Shown one piece after another: positions 17,006 to 26,360 of a DNA stretch of 64,000 nt. Every line of letters starts with the position of its first letter. The first letter of the stretch is position 1. Source of the stretch: Lachnospiraceae bacterium Marseille-Q4251 (lineage in GTDB: Bacteria; Bacillota; Clostridia; Lachnospirales; Lachnospiraceae); assembly GCA_018223435.1 (NCBI GenBank), contig JAGTTO010000001.1, positions 3,978,891-4,042,890 of the forward strand. Reading direction: 5' to 3'. A program made the position numbers and the translations under genes. The notes below the pieces were generated by a model. It was not told where the DNA came from and ran no database searches. It saw only the letters and a program-made list of their open reading frames with translations.

Positions 17006-18185
17006 ATTATTAGTTGCATGTGATGTGCATTTATTAAAAGCTCCAGATGGAAGCTATTGGTGTGATGCAATTTATAAATATAATTTTTGGAAAAGATATT
17101 TGGATGTTTTTCAAAGTATAAGAGTAGCTGGTAGATGTAAAGAAGTTAAGACAATAGATCCCAAATGGCATAGAGTGGATGGACCTAGAGTTGAAATATT
17201 TGAAATTCCTTTTTATCAGGGACCTAAGCAATTACTCTTTAAATATATGCAAATACAAAAATGTTTAAAAAACGTTGATGAAGGATGCGATGCTGCATTA
17301 ATGAGAATGCCAAGTCAAACCGCGTATATGGTATTTAAACATTTGTCGAAAAAGATTCCTAAAGCGGGAGAAATAGTATATGATCCATCAGATGATGTTA
17401 AGCGAAAAGACCAATCTTTTATAATGAGTATATTAAACCGTAGGATTTCAAATCAATTAAAACAGTTTTGCAGAACTGTTAATGGGGTTTCATATGTAAC
17501 AGAATATTCTATACAAAAAAATTATCCTTCAGTTGCAGCATTAAAAGGTGAGAGTAAAGAATATTTTGAATCAAATTATTCGACGATAACTTTATCAGAT
17601 GACGCCTTTACATCTTCAAGGATTTACAATAATATGAGCCATATGAAAATAGCACTTTCAAGTGTGGCAATGGAAAGTGATAGAAAGGGCGAAAAAATAT
17701 TGATACGTGCTGTTAAAATTGCAAGACAAAAAGGATTTGATATAACGGCAGTTATCATAGGCGATGGATCAAAGCGAGGAGAATTTGAAAGATATGCAAA
17801 AGATGAAGGGGTAGATGAATTCATTACTTTTACTGGTTTGTTGCCATCTTCAGATGAGGTACGAGAGCAATTATTAAAATCGGATATTTATATGTTTCCA
17901 ACACAGGCAGAAGGTTTACCAAGAGGAATTCTTGAAGCTATGGCTGTTGGAATGCCTGTATTATCGACACCTGTAGGCGGAATACCAGAAATAATTGAAA
18001 AAGACTATCTGTTTTCTCCATTTGATGCAGAAGCATTTGCAAATAAAATATGTTATTTAATGGAAAATCCTGATGAATTAAATATTATGAGTAAGAAAAA
18101 TTTTGAAAAATCTAAAAGTTTTGCTAACACTGTATTACAGAAAAAGAGAAATGAATTTTATATAAAACTTTGTAAGTTGATTTAA
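16995..18185 (+). CDS. Glycosyltransferase, GT4-like
   Basis: A 396-aa GT-B fold enzyme. The C-terminal half shows AVIIGDGSKRGEFERYAKD, FTGLLPSSDEVREQLLKSD, FPTQAEGLPRGILEAMAVGM and PVGGIPEII, which is the EX7E-type nucleotide-sugar site of family GT4. Translation overlaps the preceding transferase, so the two are coupled. The sugar and linkage cannot be read from sequence. Confidence 0.85.
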   Translation: MGNKLLVACDVHLLKAPDGSYWCDAIYKYNFWKRYLDVFQSIRVAGRCKEVKTIDPKWHRVDGPRVEIFEIPFYQGPKQLLFKYMQIQKCLKNVDEGCDAALMRMPSQTAYMVFKHLSKKIPKAGEIVYDPSDDVKRKDQSFIMSILNRRISNQLKQFCRTVNGVSYVTEYSIQKNYPSVAALKGESKEYFESNYSTITLSDDAFTSSRIYNNMSHMKIALSSVAMESDRKGEKILIRAVKIARQKGFDITAVIIGDGSKRGEFERYAKDEGVDEFITFTGLLPSSDEVREQLLKSDIYMFPTQAEGLPRGILEAMAVGMPVLSTPVGGIPEIIEKDYLFSPFDAEAFANKICYLMENPDELNIMSKKNFEKSKSFANTVLQKKRNEFYIKLCKLI

Positions 18186-18200
18186 GAATGAGGAAAAAAT

Positions 18201-19337
18201 ATGTATGTTTTAATCGTGTCACCAAACAATTTCCCGGAAAATGATGCGGGAGCAGTACGTGATGGATGCTTTGCAAAAATATATCAAGAGTTAGGTTATG
18301 ATGTGGTTCACATAGGAATGAATCCTGACTCAGAAAAGGGAAGTTTCAAAGGAGTTAGATATTATAGTATATATCAGGATAATTGCGGTATTGCTAGAAA
18401 AATAAGCAATAGTTTTTCATACGGTGAGCGGTTATCACAGGTAATGAAAAAAATAATCAAAAACAGTGGGGAACCATCTGTAATACATATGTATGATATT
18501 CCGAAAAGTGGGATAGAACTGCTGCGGAAATATTCAATTAAAAATAATATTCGTATTGTACATGATAGTGTTGAATGGTATTCGCCGTGTGAATTTAAAA
18601 TGGGATGTTTCGCATATCCATACCTATTAAAGAATAGAACAAATACAAAACTGATAAGAAAACCAATGTATGTTTATGCTATAAGCAGATATTTACAGAA
18701 GTATTATTCAGAAAAAGGATTAAAAACACTTAGAGTACCGGTAATAATGGATAGTAAGGAGTATTGTCCTAAGATAGTTCGAGGTAATGTGATAAAAGTT
18801 GTTTATGCAGGGTCTCCAGCAAAAAAAGATTATCTTAAAGAATGTATTATAGCTTTTGGGAATTTAACAAATAAAGAACGAGAAAGAATGGAATTTCATA
18901 TATATGGTGCAGATGAAAATTATGTAGAGGATTGTTTGTCTGAAAAACAAATTCCAGAAATTGTAGCTCATGGTAGAGTAGCGCGAGAGGACGTCACAAG
19001 AGCATTAGCAATGAGTGATTTTTCTATACTTCTTAGACCGGCAAATGAGCGTTATACCAAAGCTGGTTTTCCGACAAAATCAGTAGAAGCAATGATGAAT
19101 GGATGTGCTATGATATGTAATTTAACTTCAGATTTGGGAATGTATCTTAAAGATGAAAAGAACAGTATTATAGTTGAAAATTGTAGTAGTGAAGCAATGA
19201 CACAAGCATTACGAAAAGTTATAAAGTTAAATAGACAGGAAATTAACGAAGTGAAAGAAAATGCACACAAAACTGCAAAGGAATATTTTGATTATCGAAT
19301 TTGGGTTTCCGCTGTAAAAGAATTTATTGAAGGATAG
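18201..19337 (+). CDS. Glycosyltransferase, GT4-like
   Basis: The 378-aa protein shows VVYAGSPAKKDYL (about 200-212), FHIYGADENYVEDCL, AHGRVAREDVTRALAMSDF and RYTKAGFPTKSVEAMMNG. It is a divergent GT-B transferase lacking the classical second glutamate pattern, and I assign it by fold motifs only. It follows its neighbour by 15 bases in the same AT-rich codon style. Confidence 0.75.
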   Translation: MYVLIVSPNNFPENDAGAVRDGCFAKIYQELGYDVVHIGMNPDSEKGSFKGVRYYSIYQDNCGIARKISNSFSYGERLSQVMKKIIKNSGEPSVIHMYDIPKSGIELLRKYSIKNNIRIVHDSVEWYSPCEFKMGCFAYPYLLKNRTNTKLIRKPMYVYAISRYLQKYYSEKGLKTLRVPVIMDSKEYCPKIVRGNVIKVVYAGSPAKKDYLKECIIAFGNLTNKERERMEFHIYGADENYVEDCLSEKQIPEIVAHGRVAREDVTRALAMSDFSILLRPANERYTKAGFPTKSVEAMMNGCAMICNLTSDLGMYLKDEKNSIIVENCSSEAMTQALRKVIKLNRQEINEVKENAHKTAKEYFDYRIWVSAVKEFIEG

Positions 19338-19343
19338 AAAAAT

Positions 19344-20024
19344 ATGTTTTTAGAAATTAAACGTCTTATTAAAATATATAAAATTAAAATGCAGAAAAAG
19401 AATATTATTTTTTTAAGGAAAGCTAATATAGACAAAAATGCAGTGCTAGAAGGTCAAAACAAAATTGGAGCAGAATCTTGGTTTGAAGGTTATATGGGGT
19501 TTGGAACATATATAGGTGATCAGTGTACTATAATGGGTAAAATTGGACGATACTGCAGTATTGGACATAAGGTTACTGTCCTCACAGGAACACATCCAAG
19601 TCATAGATTTGTTTCAACACATCCGACATTCTTTTCATTAGGATTACAAAATGGAACAACATATGTTTCAACACAAAAATTTAAAGAAAAAATATACGCT
19701 GATGAAAACAATAAATACGGATGTATTATTGGGAATGATGTGTGGATTGGTTATAATGCAACAATTATGGGTGGTTGTACTATAGGCGATGGTGCGATTG
19801 TGGCAGCTGGAGCACTTGTTAAAGAAAATGTGGAACCATATACAATTGTTGCAGGGCAACCAGCTAAAGTGATTGGAAAGCGATTTGAAGATGAAAAAAT
19901 AGCATTCTTAATGAAAATTAAATGGTGGGATAAACCAGAGGCATGGATAAAGTCTCATGCTGATGATTTTGAAGATATTAGTAAATTTGAAAGGAATATA
20001 AGTAGAGGGGAGAGTCAATATTGA
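19344..20024 (+). CDS. Hexapeptide (CatB-like) acetyltransferase
   Basis: The 226-aa left-handed beta-helix protein has a short N-terminal helix. IGRYCSIGHKVTVLTGTHPSHR, with the catalytic-type histidine in GTHPSH, and CIIGNDVWIGYNATIMGGCTIGD follow. VVAGQPAKVIGKRF closes it. It probably O-acetylates a sugar of the repeat unit. It starts 6 bases after the preceding transferase and overlaps the polymerase start by 4 bases. Confidence 0.83.
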   Translation: MFLEIKRLIKIYKIKMQKKNIIFLRKANIDKNAVLEGQNKIGAESWFEGYMGFGTYIGDQCTIMGKIGRYCSIGHKVTVLTGTHPSHRFVSTHPTFFSLGLQNGTTYVSTQKFKEKIYADENNKYGCIIGNDVWIGYNATIMGGCTIGDGAIVAAGALVKENVEPYTIVAGQPAKVIGKRFEDEKIAFLMKIKWWDKPEAWIKSHADDFEDISKFERNISRGESQY

Positions 20025-21283
20025 AAGTTGTTATTTGTATACTTCCTATCATCTGTTTTCTTATATCAATGCATAAATATAAAGCGTGGAATAATCCATA
20101 TGTAATATTCAATATACTTTGGAGCGTAGTTGGCATTTTGATATTATGCGGAAATAAAAGTGTATATACACCATCAATAACGGCTATGTTGTGTGTAATA
20201 ACAGGGATTATAGGTTTTAATTTATCTGCGTTGTCAAGAAGAATTATTTTGGGAAATCGGAGCGTTTTGAATGTGAAATATATGTTCAATCCGCGAAGAG
20301 CTGCCATTATTTCAACCATTGTTTTAATAGTAAGTTTCTTTTTATCAATAGATGCTATTCGTTCTCTATTAGTTGGAATTTCATATTCCGATATTAGAAA
20401 TGATTATTATACATATGATGGTGAAGGAAGTGTGCTCTTATATTATTTTCGTGAGTATATAATTGATCCCTTGAGATATGTTGTAATTGTTTCAGCTATA
20501 TTTGCTATTTTCAAAAAAGAGTATCGTTCAAAATTATTGATACTTAACGCATCATTTTGTGTTTTATTGCAAGCCGTGAGCAATGGAGGACGCTATATTT
20601 TAATGAATACTTTTTTTATGATAATTTGTGGAGCTTTGATACTTAACTGTGATGTTAAATTATCCTTAAAGCAAAAGATGGAAATTGTGTTCTTTGGTGG
20701 CATATTAGCGTATGGGCTGATTTTTCTGACAAATAGTAGAGCAACTTATTTAATGCAGAATATGACTATTGGAGAAAAGATGTTTTCAACTGTGTATCAA
20801 TATTTCGCAGGAAGTATTACTTATTTAGGAGAAGTTATTAAAAATACACCTAATATAAAAGGAGCAACGTATGGTGTGAATTTTGTAGCAGGCTGGATAT
20901 CTCCGTTATTTGTTATACTTAATTATATTGGTATTCTTTCATACCCACAAGTGTTCAGTGTTATAGGAACCGAAGCATGTAAAGTTTTAAAAATTGGTGA
21001 AAATTTATACTATAATGCTATGCCAACTGTTTTTGGATATTTTTACATTGATGGTGGTCTAGTACTTACATTTATAGAAGCTTGGATATGGGGGTATATT
21101 TGTAAGCGCCTTTATACAAGAGCAGAAAATGGAAATTTGTTATTTACAGCGGTATATATATTGATGTTTTTACAAATATGTAATGCAAGCACTAGATGGT
21201 TTTTGTATTCTACCGGATACTGCCTAGCTTTTATATATATGAGATTAGTTTTTGATAGAGAGAAATTTGTAGAGGAAGAGTAA
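20021..21283 (+). CDS. Repeat-unit polymerase (Wzy-like)
   Basis: A 420-aa integral membrane protein with about ten to twelve predicted helices (for example VVICILPIICFLIS, AIISTIVLIVSFFLSI). A long soluble loop near the C-terminal third holds VNFVAGWISPLFVILNYIG. It starts at TTG with AGAGGGGAG upstream, overlapping the acetyltransferase. Sequence is poorly conserved in this family, so the call rests on topology and on its place between transferases and flippase. Confidence 0.72.
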   Translation: MKVVICILPIICFLISMHKYKAWNNPYVIFNILWSVVGILILCGNKSVYTPSITAMLCVITGIIGFNLSALSRRIILGNRSVLNVKYMFNPRRAAIISTIVLIVSFFLSIDAIRSLLVGISYSDIRNDYYTYDGEGSVLLYYFREYIIDPLRYVVIVSAIFAIFKKEYRSKLLILNASFCVLLQAVSNGGRYILMNTFFMIICGALILNCDVKLSLKQKMEIVFFGGILAYGLIFLTNSRATYLMQNMTIGEKMFSTVYQYFAGSITYLGEVIKNTPNIKGATYGVNFVAGWISPLFVILNYIGILSYPQVFSVIGTEACKVLKIGENLYYNAMPTVFGYFYIDGGLVLTFIEAWIWGYICKRLYTRAENGNLLFTAVYILMFLQICNASTRWFLYSTGYCLAFIYMRLVFDREKFVEEE

Positions 21284-21286
21284 AAT

Positions 21287-22432
21287 ATGAATATAGCAAT
21301 AGTAGCAGTGGGGTATAATCGCCCCGATTCTATGGAACAATTGTTGAATACAGTTGTAAAAGCAGATTATGCTAGTGATAAAGTTGATCTTATTGTGAGT
21401 ATAGATAAAGGAGAAAAGCAAAATGAGATTGTAAAAGTTGCAGAAAAAGTTGAATGGTTATTTGGAAATAAGATTATCCGTGCATTTCCGGAACGACAAG
21501 GGCTTAGAAAGCATATTATTCAATGTGGTGATTTGACAGAAAAATATGATGCAGTAGTTGTATTAGAAGATGATTTGAATGTATCAGAGTATTTCTATAC
21601 ATATGTAAAACAGACATTGTCTTTTTATGAAGAAGACTCAAAAATTGCAGGTATTTCTTTGTATAAGCATCAGACTCATCCAGGTGTATATAGACCGTTT
21701 GAGCCGGTTAATAATGGATATGATGTATATATGCAGCAGTTTGCCATGTCATGGGGACAATGTTGGTCAAAAAAAATGTGGCAAGGGTTTAAAAACTGGT
21801 ACACAAAGAATGAACAGAAGGATTTGGCAGAAGGTTGTATTTTACCGCAATATATTTCAAATTGGAATAAACAATCATGGTTAAAATACTTCATGCGTTA
21901 TATTGTAGAAAATGATAAATACTTTATATATCCATATTTCTCGCTCAGTACAAATGCCTCGGATGCAGGTGAACATTGTCGAATTCCCAATAATGATTTT
22001 CAAGTATCTATGTTGCAAGGTGAAGTAGAGTACCGTTTACCAACATATGAAAGAGCAATAAAATATGATGTTTTTTTTGAAAGAGTTGGTTTAGAAGTCT
22101 TTGATGAATTGAACGGAGAAATTGTTTTAGATTTGTATGGAAATCGAGAAAATTTTGGAAATGCAGATTATGCTATTTCGACAGCGCGACATCCGTTTAG
22201 AGTTGTAAAAACACTTCAATTAAAGTATCGACCGATCGAGATGAATTGCGTTGTTCCTGTTGAAGGAAATGGAATATATATATATGATTTGCATTCGGTA
22301 AAAAGGAAACCGAGTGGGACTGAAGACATAATTACACGTTATGATGTTAGAGCCATTCATTGGAAAAAAATGCTTCATCTTGGGATTGTAGGATTGGTTG
22401 ATGCAATAATGGATAGGATGAAAAGAAGATAA
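21287..22432 (+). CDS. Glycosyltransferase, GT2/GNT-I-like (GT-A fold)
   Basis: A 381-aa protein. The N-terminus reads IAIVAVGYNRPDSMEQLLNTV, a metal-binding motif VVLEDDLNVSEYFYTYV follows at about 86-102, and MSWGQCWSKKMWQGF comes later, as in the eukaryote-like sugar transferases of capsule loci. It begins 3 bases after the polymerase. It should act in the cytosol on the lipid-linked intermediate. Confidence 0.78.
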   Translation: MNIAIVAVGYNRPDSMEQLLNTVVKADYASDKVDLIVSIDKGEKQNEIVKVAEKVEWLFGNKIIRAFPERQGLRKHIIQCGDLTEKYDAVVVLEDDLNVSEYFYTYVKQTLSFYEEDSKIAGISLYKHQTHPGVYRPFEPVNNGYDVYMQQFAMSWGQCWSKKMWQGFKNWYTKNEQKDLAEGCILPQYISNWNKQSWLKYFMRYIVENDKYFIYPYFSLSTNASDAGEHCRIPNNDFQVSMLQGEVEYRLPTYERAIKYDVFFERVGLEVFDELNGEIVLDLYGNRENFGNADYAISTARHPFRVVKTLQLKYRPIEMNCVVPVEGNGIYIYDLHSVKRKPSGTEDIITRYDVRAIHWKKMLHLGIVGLVDAIMDRMKRR

Positions 22433-22434
22433 TA

Positions 22435-23727
22435 ATGTTAGAACAGATTAAAAGATTTTTGACTAATAAATTTTTTCAAAATACAAGTTGGATGGTTTTT
22501 GCGCAAATATATCAAATGGTTATTTCACTGTTTATTGGTGTAATTAGTGCAAGATATTTAGGTCCGTCTAATTATGGAACTATAAACTATGCTGCATCGT
22601 ATATATCATTTTTTACAATTTTCTGTGCGTTGGGCTTAGAGGGTATCGTAGTTAGGGAAATTATTTCTAAACGGGAGCAAGAAGGAATAATATTGGGAAG
22701 TGGCATAATAATGCGTTTGATAGCAGGCGTATTATCTATGGTTGCTGTGTGCATAATAGTCTATTTTTTGAATCCGGATGATCATATTCTTTTGGTAGTT
22801 ACCTTTTTGCAATCTATCATATTACCTTTTAATGCATTCAATTTAATTGATATGTGGTATCAATCTAATTTGAATTCTAAGGTGTCTACTATCATTAGAT
22901 GTATATCTTATACGGTCATGTCCTTATATAAGGTGTTTTTATTAATTACGGGAAAAAGTGTGGAATGGTTTGCTTTTTCAACAGCATTAGATTCACTGTT
23001 AATAGCCATTATGTTTATGATAATGTATCGTAAACAAGGAAAACGAAAACTAGAGTTTGATTTACAAACATCAAAGCAACTATTGAGAAAAAGTTATCAT
23101 TTAATTATTTCAACAATGATGGCTGTTTTATATAGCCAAATGGATAGAGTAATGATAGGAAAAATGATGACTCAAACAGATGTAGGATATTATACTGCTG
23201 CAGCTACGATATGTAATATGTGGGTTTTTATACCACAAGCATTTGCAAATTCTGCAAGGCCTGTAATTATGGAAGTGCAAGAACATAATAAAAGTTTATA
23301 TATAAAGAGGCTAAAACAGTTGTCTGGATTCATTTTTTGGATTGGAGTATTATTTTCAATAGCATTTACTGTCTTGGCAGATTTTATTATTTTAGTTTTA
23401 TATGGTAACGCATATATGATGGCTAAAGGACCTTTGGTAATATTGATATGGTCGACAGTATTCTCATCATTATCATATCCAAGATCTATATGGATGATAT
23501 GTGAGAACAAACAAAATTACACTAAACATATATTAATATGGGGAGTAATTATAAATTTAATATTAAACTATTATGGAATTAAGTATTATGGAATTATAGG
23601 TGCGGCAGTTGCGACACTATTTACAGAAATGGTGACATGTTTAATTGCGCCAACATTCTATAAAGAAACACGTATATACGTTAGATATTTAATTGAATCA
23701 TTTATAGGGAAAGGAATTTTAAAATGA
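22435..23727 (+). CDS. Oligosaccharide flippase (Wzx-like)
   Basis: The 430-aa polytopic protein of the MATE/PST superfamily has about twelve membrane helices and the family start SARYLGPSNYGTINYAASYISFF. MDRVMIGKMMTQTDVGYYTAA lies near the middle. It translocates lipid-linked repeat units. It lies 2 bases after the preceding transferase and overlaps the next gene by 4 bases. With the Wzy-like gene it defines a Wzx/Wzy-dependent polymer. Confidence 0.87.
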   Translation: MLEQIKRFLTNKFFQNTSWMVFAQIYQMVISLFIGVISARYLGPSNYGTINYAASYISFFTIFCALGLEGIVVREIISKREQEGIILGSGIIMRLIAGVLSMVAVCIIVYFLNPDDHILLVVTFLQSIILPFNAFNLIDMWYQSNLNSKVSTIIRCISYTVMSLYKVFLLITGKSVEWFAFSTALDSLLIAIMFMIMYRKQGKRKLEFDLQTSKQLLRKSYHLIISTMMAVLYSQMDRVMIGKMMTQTDVGYYTAAATICNMWVFIPQAFANSARPVIMEVQEHNKSLYIKRLKQLSGFIFWIGVLFSIAFTVLADFIILVLYGNAYMMAKGPLVILIWSTVFSSLSYPRSIWMICENKQNYTKHILIWGVIINLILNYYGIKYYGIIGAAVATLFTEMVTCLIAPTFYKETRIYVRYLIESFIGKGILK

Positions 23728-24617
23728 AAATTAAGGTTTTACATGATATATATTGGAAAATATATGAGGGGGGGTGTTCTATTAGAACTATAATATCACC
23801 TACCAGTTCAACTAAGTATTTATATAAAAAAAGATTTCAAAAACCATTAAATCTTAAAAATCCGAAAAGCTTTAACGAAAAAATTCAATGGTTAAAATTG
23901 AATACATATAATAATAACCCTACGATTACACAATGCGCTGATAAGTATGCCGTTAGAGAATTTGTGAAGAAGATGGGATGTGAAGAACTTCTTATTCCAT
24001 TAATAGGAGTGTATAGCAATGTGAGTGAAATTGATTGGAATAGCTTACCGGAAAAATTCGTGTTAAAATGTAATCATGGATGCGGATATAATTTGATTTG
24101 CTCTGATAAAGAAAAATTAAATATAGAAAAGGCAAAAAAAACAGTAAGTCAGTGGATGAAAGATGATTATTGGAAACATAGAGCAGAAATTAATTATAAA
24201 TATATTCCTAAAAAAATCACAATTGAAAAATTCATTGATAATAATGGAAAGCAAATTGAAGATTATAAATTTTATTGTTTTAACGGAAAAGTATTATATA
24301 CAATGGTATGTCTTGAAAGAAAAGATGGACATGCTAAATATTATTTTTTCGACAGAGATTGGAATTTGATTCCATATTCCAAAGATTCACTTAAAGTAGA
24401 TAAAAATTTTAAAATTTGTAAACCCCAATTATTAGATAAAGCAATTGAGTATGCTGAAAAACTGTCTGCACAGTTTCCTTTTGTAAGAACTGATTTATAT
24501 ATATTGGATGATAAAGTTTATTTTGGTGAATTAACATTTACTCCAGCAGGAGGATTAGACGATGATCTTTTGGATGGTGATAAAGAAATGGGAAAACTAA
24601 TCAAATTGGATTTATAA
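23724..24617 (+). CDS. TupA-like ATP-grasp protein
   Basis: A 297-aa protein of the ATP-grasp-fold family found in polysaccharide loci. NPKSFNEKIQWLKL and CADKYAVREFV open it, FVLKCNHGCGYNLIC is the nucleotide-binding strand, and PFVRTDLYILDDKVYFGELTFTPAGG is the metal-binding end. The biochemical role of this family is not firmly known; attaching amino acids to glycans has been proposed. It is the second ATP-grasp gene in the locus. Confidence 0.78.
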   Translation: MKIKVLHDIYWKIYEGGCSIRTIISPTSSTKYLYKKRFQKPLNLKNPKSFNEKIQWLKLNTYNNNPTITQCADKYAVREFVKKMGCEELLIPLIGVYSNVSEIDWNSLPEKFVLKCNHGCGYNLICSDKEKLNIEKAKKTVSQWMKDDYWKHRAEINYKYIPKKITIEKFIDNNGKQIEDYKFYCFNGKVLYTMVCLERKDGHAKYYFFDRDWNLIPYSKDSLKVDKNFKICKPQLLDKAIEYAEKLSAQFPFVRTDLYILDDKVYFGELTFTPAGGLDDDLLDGDKEMGKLIKLDL

Positions 24618-24708
24618 TATTGATGGTATTATCTAAAAGAAGTTTAGGTAATGAAAATATATTGTATATCATTAATCAAGATATAAGAAAAGGTTATTGT
24701 GAAGTAAA

Positions 24709-25257
24709 ATGAAAATTATAAAGTTATTTAAACGGTTAAAAAATAAAATTACTCAAATAAAAAATCCAATAGTATGGGCAAAAAAAATAGGTGTAAACTT
24801 TCCTGAGGGTGAATTACATTTGTATGGAAATATTAATTGGAGTACAGAACCATGGATTATTACATTAGGAAAAAATGTACATATCACAGATGGGGTTAAG
24901 TTTGTAACACATGACGGGGGGGTGTTGCTATTTAGAAATAAAGTACCGGATCTTGAAGTAACAAAGCCTATTGTAATTGGAGACAATGTATATATTGGAA
25001 ACAATGTAATTATTTTACCTGGAGTGACAATTGGCGATAATGTTATTATTGGTGCAGGGGCTGTAATTTCTAAAAGTATTCCAAGTAATTCAGTTGCAGT
25101 TGGCGTACCCGCCAGAATAATAAAAACTGCAGATGAATATTTTGAAAAAATACAAAAAGAATCTCTTCATTTAGGACATTTAAAAGGTGTCGAAAAAGAC
25201 AAAGCATTAATGGAGTATTACCATTATGAGGGAGATTCAAAAGGAATTTATTTATAG
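24709..25257 (+). CDS. Hexapeptide acetyltransferase (LacA/WcaF-like)
   Basis: The 182-aa left-handed beta-helix protein shows GKNVHITDGVKFVTHDGGV (histidine for catalysis), VIGDNVYIGNNVIILPGVTI, VIIGAGAVISKSIPSNSVAVG and PARIIKT. Likely sugar O-acetylation. It is separated by 91 bases from the TupA-like gene. It is the last intact gene of the AT-rich glycan block. Confidence 0.83.
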   Translation: MKIIKLFKRLKNKITQIKNPIVWAKKIGVNFPEGELHLYGNINWSTEPWIITLGKNVHITDGVKFVTHDGGVLLFRNKVPDLEVTKPIVIGDNVYIGNNVIILPGVTIGDNVIIGAGAVISKSIPSNSVAVGVPARIIKTADEYFEKIQKESLHLGHLKGVEKDKALMEYYHYEGDSKGIYL

Positions 25258-25319
25258 AATAGAAAGCTCATTATTTTTAGCTTAGAAAATATAATTAATG
25301 ATATAAAAGGAGAAAGAAA

Positions 25320-25388
25320 ATGTCTTTATTCAAAGGAAAAACATTAATGATTACTGGTGGTACTGGTTCTTTTGGAAACGTAGTTTAG
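25320..25388 (+). pseudogene. N-terminal stump of a UDP-GlcNAc 4,6-dehydratase/epimerase (FnlA/CapE type)
   Basis: AAAGGAG and ATG begin a frame reading MSLFKGKTLMITGGTGSFGN, then two valines and a TAG. This is the invariant NAD-binding start of inverting dehydratases of 340 residues or more. Everything after the glycine-rich loop is missing. The next bases already read in frame as the start of a VanZ-like membrane protein, so a deletion or recombination joint lies near 25385. Composition changes at the same point. Confidence 0.75.
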
Positions 25389-25459
25389 GAAAGATTGCCT
25401 CCATCAAAATTTATTTTAATTTCGAAGCGCTAGAGATTATCTGTTTTTCGGTTTTATGT

Positions 25460-25957
25460 TTGCTCGTAGCACTGTGGGCCGGATATTTATTGTGGCATAA
25501 AAAAATTCTCTTTTCCCAGGCTGTTTCAGGAATGCTTCTGCTCATTTTTCTTGGAATTGTCTTTGGTTCAACCGTATTTGCGCGGCAGCCGAAAGACTGC
25601 CGGGAATATAGACTGGAACTTTTTTGGTCATGGAAAGAAGTTTTTCATGGCCATCAGGAATTGTTGAAGGAAAATTTTTTGAATATCTTATTGCTGACTC
25701 CGGCTGGCTTTCTGTTACCTTCATTGTTTCATAAGAAACTGCCTTGGTGGTCGGGCCTGTTAACTGGGCTGATTATTTCTGCTGGAATCGAAATTGGGCA
25801 ATTAGTGCTTTGCCGGGGACTCTTTGAATGGGATGATATGGTTCATAATAGTTTTGGCTGTATGCTGGGACTTTGGTGCGGCAATGCTAAGATCACTGTT
25901 TGGAACCAACTGGTAAAGGAATGGAGGAGAAAAATGCATGATGTCAGGAAGAAATAG
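25460..25957 (+). CDS. VanZ-like membrane protein, probably missing its native start
   Basis: A protein with about four membrane helices. NILLLTPAGFLLPSL and IEIGQLVLCRGLFEWDDMVHNSFG are the family signature (glutamate and aspartates before the last helix). The TTG start has no ribosome site, and the same frame is open upstream to the joint at about 25385 (GKIASIKIYFNFEALEIIC), so the true start was probably lost. VanZ-like proteins can affect glycopeptide tolerance, but most members are uncharacterised. Expression is doubtful unless it is read from the stump's ATG by reinitiation. Confidence 0.68.
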   Translation: MLVALWAGYLLWHKKILFSQAVSGMLLLIFLGIVFGSTVFARQPKDCREYRLELFWSWKEVFHGHQELLKENFLNILLLTPAGFLLPSLFHKKLPWWSGLLTGLIISAGIEIGQLVLCRGLFEWDDMVHNSFGCMLGLWCGNAKITVWNQLVKEWRRKMHDVRKK

Positions 25958-25996
25958 TGAGTTTTAATGTTGTCATATTTCAGTAGTATACATTAT

Positions 25997-26206
25997 ATGA
26001 TACCAGTGTCAAAAGGTCAAAAAGCTGTTCGTGCTTGCACGATAAGGCTTTTGAACTTGGGACACGCCAAATATGAGAAAGTAGCGATTTACGCAGTAAA
26101 TCAGCGGATTTCGAATATTTGGAGGATTGCGGAAGCTGCACAGCGCAGCAGCGTAGCAATCCGGGTATCAAATGAGTGTCAAAAGACCTTTTGACACTCA
26201 TATCAT
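25997..26206 (+). repeat. MITE-like interspersed repeat, copy A (short form)
   Basis: A 210-base element. The left end ATGATACCAGTGTCAAAAGG and the inverted right end match at 20 of 22 positions (AGTGTCAAAAGGTC is exact at 26005-26018 and 26185-26198). The right end is itself a perfect hairpin, TGAGTGTCAAAAG/CTTTTGACACTCA. Internal dyads include GATTTAC/GTAAATC and GATTGC/GCAATC. TAT flanks both sides. The first 81 bases are identical to copy C. It lacks the hairpin module found in copies B and C. No coding capacity. Confidence 0.85.
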
Positions 26207-26251
26207 TATATAAATATGACTAAAAAGTAATAAATGTTAAGGTATTATTTA

Positions 26252-26280
26252 TTGAATGGTGGCAAATTCCATGATAGAAT
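26252..26280 (+). promoter_or_regulatory. Promoter of the RADAR-like cassette
   Basis: TTGAAT (26252-26257), 17 bases, TAGAAT (26275-26280). It is the only good match between the repeat and the first cassette gene. Confidence 0.5.
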
Positions 26281-26360
26281 ATCTTAACCTTTTTTGGCTG
26301 AAAAATAGCATTTGGCCTGCTTGTATCAGGGCATTAAGAATAAGAAAAGGAGATTAAGGT

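Noticed and set aside
25967-26194. 75-codon frame across repeat copy A
   Set aside because: It lies entirely in the non-coding repeat, and the equivalent frame is not kept in copy B.
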